Source: Nipponacmea schrenckii
Lineage: Eukaryota > Mollusca > Gastropoda > Lottiidae
Direction: 5' to 3'
DNA: 64,000 nt
NCBI GenBank assembly: GCA_030562195.1
Contig: JAUJPP010000007.1
Span: 1,736,001 to 1,800,000, forward strand
Shown: positions 12,301 to 24,300 of the stretch, piece after piece
How positions within the stretch are numbered: position 1 is the stretch's first letter
Layout: each line of letters opens with the position of its first letter
Program-made: the position numbers and the translations under genes
The notes under the pieces: model-generated
What the model was told of the DNA's origin: nothing
The model's input: the letters and a program-made list of their open reading frames with translations, nothing else
The model's database searches: none

Positions 12301-15300
12301 TTAGTTTGTTCATTTGCCATTCCCTTTGATCAATAGTTCCAATCATTAGTCAGTCCTGAATATGGTGAAATTGGCTTACCTAATATCTTTATTTTCTGAA
12401 CATTTCCATATACATCAAAAAATGCCCATAATGGTAGATTTCTGTCGACATGCATTAATGTGGCCACTTTATGATTATTTCTTGAATAACGAACTTCCCC
12501 TGGAAAAAAAAAGGAAATATTAGAAATAGTTTGTAATAATGAATGTAATTCCTGTTTGAATTTGGAAAAAAAAACCTTTAGTTATCAAACCAAACGAAAT
12601 GAATTTCTATATTAAGTAGTGTCCAAAAGAAACGATACCAATGTATTGAATTAAAATGAATTTTTTGTAAGATGTTGTTAAAGGATTTTTCAAATACATA
12701 ATGCAAATCCTAATCTTCTACATTGTTTAGTTTTTCTTTTATGTTGTTGCAAACAGGTTGTATCATTTCTTTTGGAAACTAGTTTAATATTTAAAGAACT
12801 GAAACTATTATACATTTCATAGTGATGTAGTTCTGGTATAGATTATCAATGGTATAAATATCATACATATCTCATGGTATATAGGATAAATTGTTTCCAT
12901 CTTCCTACCAATATAGATATAAACATACACCACATGTAGACATAATAGTGCCAAACTTTGTGATGTAATTGTAGTATAGTTTCAAGTTTCAAATATCTTC
13001 ATCTTAAATAACAGTCCCAAGATTTAACATTTTAAATGTCATTTAAACTATATCCCAAATATAAAAATATATTCAAGGAATTTTAAAGATGTTTTCTTAA
13101 CCTCCATTTGCAACATTGCAATTTTCAATCCAATGTCTGTGCCTCCTGCAATGTCACTGAAAGTATTGGTAAGTGTTTTATTACCCCATGGCAAAAATTG
13201 CCATTTATCTATGGACTTTTTTTTTATTAAAGACGTCATAAAATGCATAGTTTAAGTGGAATAGCAAGAAGCACAGATGTAGAATGAAGATTTAAATGGT
13301 GCCAACAATTTTATCAGTGCTCCCTATACAAAATAATTTTTTAAGGAAACCTCTTTACAGTTTTTTTCAGCAGATGCTGTTGATAGTGATAGTAGCTGGT
13401 TGTTGGATTGGTTCAAATTGAATGATCTTGTCGGGTGGAATGACATGGCGATGATTGTGTAGTGTGAGCTACTAGAGTCTTCCTCTTAACAATCTTATAT
13501 AATCCTAGGCAAGGTTCCACAAAAATATCTTTTAATCAATTTTGTTGTAAATATGCTATTTCTCAATGAAAAATTCTCAATTTAGGGCAAATTCTTAAGC
13601 AAGATTTTTTTGTGGAACTGGTCCTTGGTGTTTCATACAGTATATTCTTCCTACCCTGTTCAGTCAGTTTGTTTGCTCATAGATCAAAAATGATAAGTTC
13701 CCCACTATTTCCTTGGCTAGCTATTAGTGGGATGAGAAGAGCTTCAGTCAGTTAATTTATAATATCTAGCATCCCAATCTTTTTCACTTGAAAATTGAGA
13801 TTTATCATATGTACATGCTAAGAAGGAAAAGAGAGTGCCTGTATATTCCAACAAAAGATTCCTACTTATTTGGAAATAAAACAAAATGCAGGCAATTTCA
13901 CTAAAATGTATTTATGTTACAGTGTGTTTCCATAATATGCTGATCAAGTGGACAAGAGAAATATAGAATAACATATAGCTTCTCTATTTTACCGGTTAAC
14001 AGGGCCCATTACTATTGTAAACTTACCTTCAGATGTCAGATAAAAACTTAATTCATCTCCAACGTCTGGTTTTCTACATATATCTTTATTTACTACCCAG
14101 TATTCTTTTCTATCTAATAAATAGTCAGAATCATCAGGTAGGTCATCCATTATCAAAGATGCTGGATCACACACAGTTAATCCAAATGCTATCCCACCAA
14201 CATACAACTGTTCAATATTTAATATCTGGATCACAATTTTTTCACCACAGTGGAGTGGTCGTGATGTAAATGCATAAGCATTGCAATACTCATCCATTGT
14301 ACGGGAAGCTATAGTCATATCAGGATTAAGGCGTACATTACGACCACACATAGCATGAAATGTCATTGGTGTCAATTCCACATTGGCATGGTAACGTACA
14401 GGAAGGGATGTAGAATCATTCAATGATAAAGTTTGAAAAGAAAATAATTCTGATTCAACTGAGACAGATGATGATGGTCCAACCATATTATTTAATACAG
14501 GTACCGCATCTATAAAACAAAATATAACTATTAAACTTTAAGCATGATAAAAGTGTAATCACACGCATGAAATATTTAACCTTTTTTTATTTTTTATACT
14601 TGATAATCTACAATCACATCAAGTTTGGACAAAACCAGCCAAGAATTGTGCTTTCTGGAGTGTTCACGAGGATTTGTGGACGAATGGACAAACAGACGTG
14701 GGTGACTCCAATATATGCTTCACATTTCGTATGGGTTTATAAAAAGGGATTCTGATTATCTATGCTGCAATAGCAAAATAGGTTCTCAATTTTTTACTGT
14801 ATAAATCTGTGTATAATGTTCAGGTTTTAACCCTAAAACAGGTCCAACAAAGAGGGGACTCGCACTATACACAGTTAAACAAAAGGGTTTTTTTTCTACA
14901 CAAAAATGACGCAAATCGATGTTGTGTTATTTGAATGGAAAATATTACGTGAAGACGAGAGGTATCAAAAATAATACACAGTCCAAGTATTTGGATGGCT
15001 TTTATAGTAGGAACAATTAATTGTCATGCATGATGACATTCCTCAATATGTTACTGGACCTATAAGTTTTACAGTTACCCTAAGCCCTGCGAATTCCTGT
15101 CAATGGTATCTTCGTCATTACGTCTACGTTTAATTGCACATTTTTCTTCCAATAAATTATATCATCCTCGGTACCGTCCATAGCATTAAATATGCATACT
15201 TCTCAAAGGTTTTGTGAGTACCGAATCAGGTGAGTACCGTAATTGAATAGTGCAGTATCTCAATAAAGTCGTGTACAAATTTATCGATTAGTATAGCCTT

Positions 15301-18300
15301 TCAACTTAATAATTTTCATACATGAATTATTATATTATCACAAAAAACGATGAATGGTGACTTGCGTATTGACCACTATTTCCCGATATTGGTGTCTGTG
15401 AAATGCCAACTTAAAGTCATATTTTCGTGGCAAAAAGGTGTGCGCACTTTATATGGGTAAATGAATTTTCCCCAATTTTGTGGAGGCGCACTATACATGC
15501 TCGCGCACTATATTCAGAATTATACGGTATATACAAAGGAATAGTACAAAGTCCCTTCTAGATTAGGAATAAGCTTATATAATTACAATAATTGTCTATC
15601 TTCATGATTACAATTTTTTATCAATACATTAAAAATCACTTACTTAAATCTTCAGCTTTAAACTTAAACTTTCTACTTTTTGCTTTCAATTTCCTATATT
15701 TGAACATCTCACCAGCTTATACTCTCATTTAACAATATCATTCATAGCTGTTTTACAATGAAATGACCTATTTCTATTAATATTTCAAAACCAGTTAGCC
15801 AAAAAGGTTGTAATATACTAAAATATTTGACTATTATATAAATTATTCTTTGAAGTGTAGTATAAGTAACTAACTAGTACCCTATATGAATATCAGTATA
15901 GTATATTAATAATAGTAAAATAGGTCTCTAATGTGGGTGTCACATGTCAGGTAAAATTAGTACCTACATGTATATATCTACTTAAAAAGTGACCACTCTC
16001 AGTACTCTTAAGATTTTATAAAAAAATTGTCTTCTTATATACTTTAGTACACAATATAGAATAAATTGAATCTGGCTCTGGAGTAGTTATTTGCTGAGTT
16101 AGCATGTTTCATCTTGAGTCCTCTATTTGACTTAACCTTAATTTCCCAAACATAATTATATTTCAAGAGATGCATATATGATAAATCTAAACACTGGATC
16201 ATTTCAAAATTACTGAAGGATAACATTTATTATTGATATTGGCCTACTCACTGACTTAAAACATGTTTATAATTAAAGTACCGGTACTAGTTACTTCTCT
16301 TAAACTTATGCTGTCTTATTGTTCAAAGTCAAAACAGCTTACTAAGTGATTTATTATTTTGGCTGACATTCTCTTTATGAATTTTAAGATATATTTACGG
16401 AGTTTAAGACCAACTAGCATTTTTCCAGATCATTAGAACATCTCTACTTTCAATTGATATAATTATTGAATATATAGATGAAAATAAGGCAGGGTACCTT
16501 AAGTCTATTAAAACACAATATAATTCCTTCACCCACTGTGCTATATGACTTTAATGACTAATTGAAATCATTGGTGCGAAAGGGAGCAGACAAAATTCAT
16601 GAGAAAACATCTGCCGTTACATGGTAATCACATTTAACTTTGCAGTGTATATATTTATTATTGTACTTACCAGGTCTATGTAAAAACTCCACTGATATTG
16701 TATTACCATAAATATCTAACAATGCCCATAATGGTCCATTTGTATTCACACCATTAAAAAATAGTCCCTTATCTTCTCCATTGACGCTAAAAAACACATC
16801 CCCTCCACGAGTCACATAGAAACACATCACTGTGTTAGTCTTGGCAAATCTCTCTGACAAAGCCTTGGCAAATGTTCCTGGTTTATTTGTGAGGTCAGGA
16901 CAAGCATATCGAGGAAGGTCTACAGGGTTATATGTCATAGGATCAGTTCCAGTGAATCCAAATCTTAATACACCACTCCAACTGGTTGACACTTCGGCAA
17001 AATTTATATAGACTTTCTCATTGACAGCTATAGGTCTGTTACTAAAACAGATTCCTTTACAGAAACTTTCATAACGGGTTGCTCTGGTTTTATCAGCATT
17101 CAATCTTATATTTTCACCATGTATATCATGGAAACATAGTGGCCAACTGGACTGTAGTGTACTTATATCACCAGCATTACCTATAAATATATATTAGAAT
17201 TACAAAAATTATGTGAAATATATTATAGATTATACAAATAATATTCAACAAAGAAGTATATTGAAGAACATAACTTGCAATTGAAATGTAAAGTTATTTT
17301 TCATTCTTAATCCCTGCTCTGGTATCTATAACAGTCACTTAAATCTGATTGATTGTTTGTTTTGGCAATTTTTCAGTTATGTAAGCTTAATTCAATAAGT
17401 TATAAGATTCCACCAGGTCCAGAAGTCAGTGCTAGGTATTTGCAAAGTTGACCTTAGAGTCTGAGACCAAACTTTTTATACATCATACTTACAGTTGGTT
17501 ACTTTCTATATTTATAGACAGTAGTTATTAAAGTTGTCTATATAAAAGGCTAGAATCCCTATTTATAATTCTATCTTTAAAACTAGAGACAATTTATAAA
17601 TATCAAAGCAATAAACCTTATTCACACCTTGTTTTTGAAAAAACTGAGGTAAATTATGTCATCCATTAATAAGACATATGAATAAAAAGCCTGTGTGATG
17701 TCACTAAACACCAGATCTACTCCATGCTTAAAATTGATCTTTCTCAAGAACGAGTAAAGGTAAAATTTATCTGAAAGGATGATTACGTAGTTTAATCAAC
17801 TACAAAGTGACAATATAAAATATAAAATATGATTAGTTATGAGTTAGTAAGATTAGAGACGAAGGCTTTAAAGACATCACCGTTGCAGTTTTACAACCCA
17901 GTAACATGCTGTTACCTTTGTTTATTTAAAGACACATATATATGGTCTATAACACAAACAATAAATTGATTTTCATCATAATTTACTGGTATTTGATAAC
18001 ATGTATAAATTTACAGCTAATTTTTTTTTATCAAGTAATGCAATAAAAGACCTTTCTACCAGCTGTTTCCAATAAACTTAGTATATTACAAAAAATTACC
18101 TTTACTTGTGATAGTCTGACTATACTTCTCTTCATTACGTAATTTACGCTTTGTGATGGTAAAAGTATCAAAAACCATAGATTCAAAACTAAATATACCC
18201 ATTTTGACCTTGTATTTCAATCAATTATCGTTAGTCACCTTATATCACATGTTAATGAATACAATTAGTATCCCTTTGTTTGAATCACAACTTTCCTAGT

Positions 18301-21300
18301 AATACACTGACTTTAAGAGTGATTCAACTACACTTAACATCTAAAACTTTACAAGTTGAACTTGAATAAAACAGATTTATCAAGATAGTTGGCAGATTAC
18401 CAACAAGTAAATATAAAACTCAGATAGTAGAGGTATATAGATTGGCACAGTACCTGTGTATATCAGACTGGGTTTGAAAAAGTTTATAAATAACTAAAGT
18501 TAAGATATCATATGTTTTAGATGTAACATAGTAAACTATAATACTACCTTCATAGAAAACAGCTGAATTTACCTTTTACTATACCAAATTATAGATATTT
18601 CTATAGATATTCAATAATAATTTACATCCTCTTCAATATAACAAGCAATGTGGCATTCAGTAGTCATTGCATAATTTGTCTATTCAGCTTATACTAACAG
18701 AAACTTACTAGAAATACATACACCTATGTGTAATTTTTTAAGGTTTTCAAATATTAAGTTCTGAGTGTAATTCTTGCCTTTTTTATTGGTTTTGATATAA
18801 TATTGTGGGTGATTGCTTGAAACCTTGTATGATGTTAAAACGATGCAAAATTACTTTTTGAGAAAAGTGCTTATAATCTTAATAACTTTTTAATATACCG
18901 ATTCTATTACAACTTAAACCTGATTTAGAAGCACTGTCCTAGGTCACAAGTAGAGACCATGGATTTCAGCAATTTTATAAGAAATTAATATATCTACTTA
19001 TTTACAAGGCAAACTAATGATCAAACAAGCGGTTGCCTAGCAAGATACGCCCACTTTAAAATATATTTTCTGTTTTAACACAGGCAGAAACTCTAACATT
19101 ATTTAGGTCTAATCCAAGTTCTCATCAATATAAATGTTCACACCAAATTTCATTCAAATCAGATGAAACCTTGTAGTCTCTATTGCATTTACCAGCTAAT
19201 TTTTCATGTGTTTGGATTAAGTCAAGGGCAATATCTCAAATATAGTTCATCGAAAAATAGTCAATATTGAACTTGTTCAAGGTCTCACTAATAAAAATGA
19301 TCACATCAATTTCAATCAAATCAGATGAAACCTAGTCTCTATTGCATTTACTACCTAATTTTTTATGTGTTTTGACAAAGTCAAGGACAATAACTCAATT
19401 GTTCATCAAAAAATAGTCAATATTGAACTTGTTCTAGATCTCATCAATAAAATTATTTCATTTTTGACAATCAATAATAATTCAAAAAATTCACCGAAAT
19501 AAAGTTTCGCTACTATCAACAATTTCTCAATAAAAATGATCAACATCCAAATTATCATTCAAATCACAATGGAAAACTGTATTGTCTATCGCATTCACAA
19601 GCTATTTCAACGCGTTTTGACTAAGTCAAGGCAATACTCAAAACCATTTCATCAAAAGATCGTCCAATTTGAACTTGCCAAGATCTCATAATTACAATGA
19701 TCACATCAAGTGAAAACTGTATGTCTAATCCATTCACAAGTCTATTTCATCACTTTCGACAAGTCAAGGCAATAACTCAAAAACCATTCACTGAAAAATC
19801 GTCACTATCAAATTTCAATATCAATATAAATGCACACAAAGTTTCATTCAAATCAAGTGAAAACCTGTAGTCTCTATCGGTTCACAAGACTAATTTGATC
19901 AGTTTGACAAAGTCAAGGCAATAAGCTCAAAACCATTCTTGAAAAATTGACCAATTTTCTGCAATATCAATATAATTGCACCAAAGTTTCATTTGAATCC
20001 AATAAAATTGTATCTCTATCGCTTTACAAGCTAATTACTAAACATTTAAATGAAGTAATCTTTCAAACTTTATAATAGTTCCAATTTTGACCTGTAAAAC
20101 TTATCTTAAAGGCCAAAAATAATTAAACCAAGAAGAATTAAGTCCCATCTTGAAATGACCAATTTTCTCAAAATCAATATAATTCCAAAATATCATTTGA
20201 TATTCATAATATTGATCAGAAGTTTCTTCAAATCTGTTGAAAACCTTAGTCTTACAGGCCAACAAAAAAAATTGGATCAGGAAGCAACACTAAGCCACCA
20301 TCTTGAAATGACCAACTTTTCTCTAAATCAATATAATTGCCCAAGTTATCATTTGATTTGCATAATTTTGATGTCTGTGGATTCTCTCATCAATTGCTAA
20401 TACAATGATAAGGATGTGATTTTTGAATTTGGATCCATATTGTTTTCTTTTTACGGTGACATTGACCTTTGGTGACATTGACCTTTGGCGACCTTGTGAC
20501 CTGAATAAAAGTTGTTTCCCCTGTCAAGAATTTTGACCACCTCTTACTCTTAATTAACTAAATTAATTGACCGGTAGTGTTAGGAGTCTCATTGACTAAA
20601 CATGATTGCTTGGAAATTTAATTTTTGATTATTTTTTTTTAACGTCATTGACCTATACTTGATGTCCGGCATAGCCGATTTGCATACTTGTCATTTTGGC
20701 ATGACTGCCGATTGATTATTTTTGTTGTGCATTGTTAAGTTCTGGTTCTACAGCCATTTCAAAATCACGGTTTTTAATTTTGAGGAGCTCTGTCACGTGA
20801 CCTAATTTGCATAAAATCAGAATTTCTCTCATGTCCATATTACACTTAATACATTCTTTCCAACTTCTGAAAAAGGTTAGAAACCAATTACGCACTGTAT
20901 CTTTACCGTCAACGGTTTTACTTTGGGAATTCATCCTTGAGTTCTTTATAAAAGCGTCTCATAATTACAGATTACATTATTGACTGTAGAATTGTAGGTG
21001 GCGACAAAAGGTATAATCTGATTGTCATGCTGGATATTTAGACCGTGAAGTACAACTGACTGTAATTGGTCTATCATGAAATCAGCTGTTTTATAGCAGG
21101 ATTGTGGTTATTTAAAATTTTGAAATACTTACTTTGTGTGATAACTGAATATTTTGCATTGTAGAGTAGGCCGTCTTCATTCACAGAAAAGATAAGATTT
21201 TAAATATTGACCTTGCAGCACTGCTGGAAAAAGCTTATAACTTGGAAAATGGGGTTCTTATCACATGATCAAGCTTTTTAACAGTTTAACAAAAGAAAAA

Positions 21301-24300
21301 AAACGACTAAATATGACAGTTCATGATAGGTCACCTATGATATGTATTTCTATAGGAAGTATCAAACTTTAGTACCGGTATCAAACTTTCCAGATAATGG
21401 AATTGCCAAACCAAAAGTGACAGAGAGATGATGACCTCAGATTTTATAACAGATACATTCAATTGTAATATATAACATAAGAGTCAACTTCCTTCATAAT
21501 TATTATCTATGATTAAAAAAATCTAGATAAAAGTACAAATAAACAAAGACTAGACTGTAAAAATAACTAAATTATTACACACAATGCAGATCATGTAAAA
21601 ATAGCTTTAAGTCAAGGTAAACTCAGCAGTATTCACCAAACTTGTATGTTTTATTTATGCAGAAAATTGATGTATGGCATTTTGTTTACGAGAGTAGGCT
21701 GGAAAGTTCTGAGCCACCAACACCTTCAACAATTTAATGAATCATGTAGCGATATTATTATCCATGTACCTGATCATTTAATAAACATAGCCATCTAAGA
21801 TCAGAGCAAAAACTCTTGATCTTGCAGCAATGCTGGAAAAAAACTTGAAATTCTTCAGCCAGCCCTCATGATGTATACTGTAATTTACCTATTTAAATTT
21901 TAAGGTTAATTCTATTTTGTCCATGCTGCATATCATCATATTTTTGATAAATTTACAGAAATGAGTTAAAGAGAGCCTACCAAAGCAAGGTGAAATACGC
22001 CAACCACCATTTTTGATTGCTCGTAAAAATCATTGTTTGCTGTCCATTCACATTTGGTCAATGTGTATTCTATAGAGAAGACAAAATAAAATGCAAAGAA
22101 TCTGTGTTGAAGAAAGTGTTGCTTGTAGAGTGAGCACGATCAGATCAGGTCATTATGGAAATCAATAAGGATCATGTACATAATCACAATAACCTACAAA
22201 ATAAAAATCAAGAGAATCCATACAGAATTGTAGCCAGTAGAGTGAAAAGCGCTAAGTCAGACAACATATTTCTGTGAAAAATTATTGGATCATCACGATA
22301 ATCTTCATAATGACACTGACCCACATAAATAAAAATCAAAAGAATCTGTTAAGAATTGTAAGCTGTAGAGTGAGCACAAACAAATGTGAAGGGACCGACA
22401 GGGCGATTACAATATACCCCCCAAATAAATTGTGGGCGTGAATAAATTATCATTATCAATTATATTATTGTAAAAGTATAACAATAAATTCAATACAATA
22501 TAAGCCACAAATTTATTCCATTTGAAATTCAAAAGTTTTGATAAATTAACTGGAATCAAAGTGAAAGTATACAAGCATAATGCAAAAAATCCTTTTAAAT
22601 CCCTTTCAAATTATCACATTTAAATCAAATAAGAATATACAGGCCTCGAAATTTGCTTCCCCAGCGTAAACGAAAAATCGTTGACGGTAATTTTCATCAC
22701 GTAACCGATAGTTCGGTTCCGACTCAAGCGTTCGCGAAACCGATCGGTTACGTGAATCGGTTACGTCGTTAAGTTGTGTAAATAATGGTGTTAACTTCAA
22801 ATACCTTGGTGTTTCGTTCGTTATGTAACAAGAACTTCCTTAACAGACATCTTTTGTGTATTGCCATCGGTAGGAAAAACAGCCATGGACATTCACCATG
22901 TGACAGATGATTGGTAGAATAACTGGGCCCACACCATGCATAATTCACTCAAAGAAACACCGCTCTTTACATATATACCACACGGTGTGGTCCACACCCA
23001 CAATTATGCTAGCAAAATGTGGAACTCAGAAATAATGTCATATAGTATTGAAATTATTTATTTCCAACACATCTTTATTTATTGAAAGTCTTTACAGTGA
23101 CGCTTTCTGGTTTACGATTTGGCTGTGCCATTTTCTAACAGGTGACTGAACTGGCCGATTCCCTGGCAACAGTACAAGATCGACTCTAGGCTAATAGTTA
23201 ATAAATGTTTAGTTACGCCGGAAAATCACAAACTAGCTGATATGTAACATTTTTTTTATAAACAAGTAACATTTCTTTAGTATTTTTTGTTGAATTTAAT
23301 AAGTAAGAGTGAAACCAAAACGTCATTGAAACAATAAAATCAATTTAATCTATATAAAACGATAAATTAGAGATGGACGTTACATTACATAGGCCCCACT
23401 ACAATAACAAAGAAACAAATATTAATTATATGCATGGCCTAACATTGGCCCGGGAATGAGGATAATAAATTTTTCTTTCTAAGATTGGTTCACGCGATGA
23501 TCCCGTGTTAGATAATACTACTGCCATAAAACAATGTGGAATTTTTATTAGTAGCGTATTGAAAATGAAATGGTTTAACATCCTGTCACCTTCTCGGTGA
23601 GTTTTACCGATTGAAAACTGATTTGAGACGGTTTTACTGTTATCGTTATACAGTAAAAGTTCGCGTAACTTATTTTCCGTTCTGCCCATTTAGACTTTGC
23701 GTAACCGACACGCGAACGATCGTTTCGTTCGTGTCAAAATTCGAGGCCTGATATATTTGTACAAGTCTCATTTCTTATTTCTCTTATAATGATGAAGCAA
23801 ATGAAGTTGCTCTTCCATGATAGCATTATTCTTTATAAATAGCTAGTAAGATTATGAATGATTAGGTGTAGAGAATTTGTGCATCTAAAAGCATTCTATA
23901 AGCGAGGATTAAAGCTATGGTTATTTTCGTCATGGAAATTTCTTTTCTTGTACAGCATCTTTTATTTCACCATAAATAATATATGAGTATATTGATTACA
24001 TCCAGTCATCCAATGAAAGACTATGCCAAAGCTTTAGCCACTTTTTGGAAGCCTTTGTAAAAATATATATTAATTTGTAGAACTACTACAAAGATGAAAA
24101 TATTAGTCCAGTAAATATAAAGAGAACTGTTTAAACTTAAACTAAAAGTAACCATATCTTACTTTCTGGACATTTTTCATTCTGTGGAACAATATTGTAA
24201 AAAGAGCAAGATGTTGTAAGGTGACTGGAATCAGTTGCTTTATGGTCTTTCCACCTGTACCGTTTTAAAAGTTTGATGTAATGAGTTTTAGATGATCTTG

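Noticed and set aside
13989..14026. Extension of the NHR2 frame to 13989
   Set aside because: The donor GTAAGT at 14026 and the downstream exon completing NHR2 show that this part is intronic.
14810..15530. Possible TIR element with CGCACTATA-type ends
   Set aside because: The inverted similarity is patchy and no target duplication was found, so it is only mentioned under the intron entry.
16597..16670. Extension of the NHR1 frame to 16597
   Set aside because: A GTAAGT donor at 16670-16665 and phase agreement with the next exon place this stretch in the intron.
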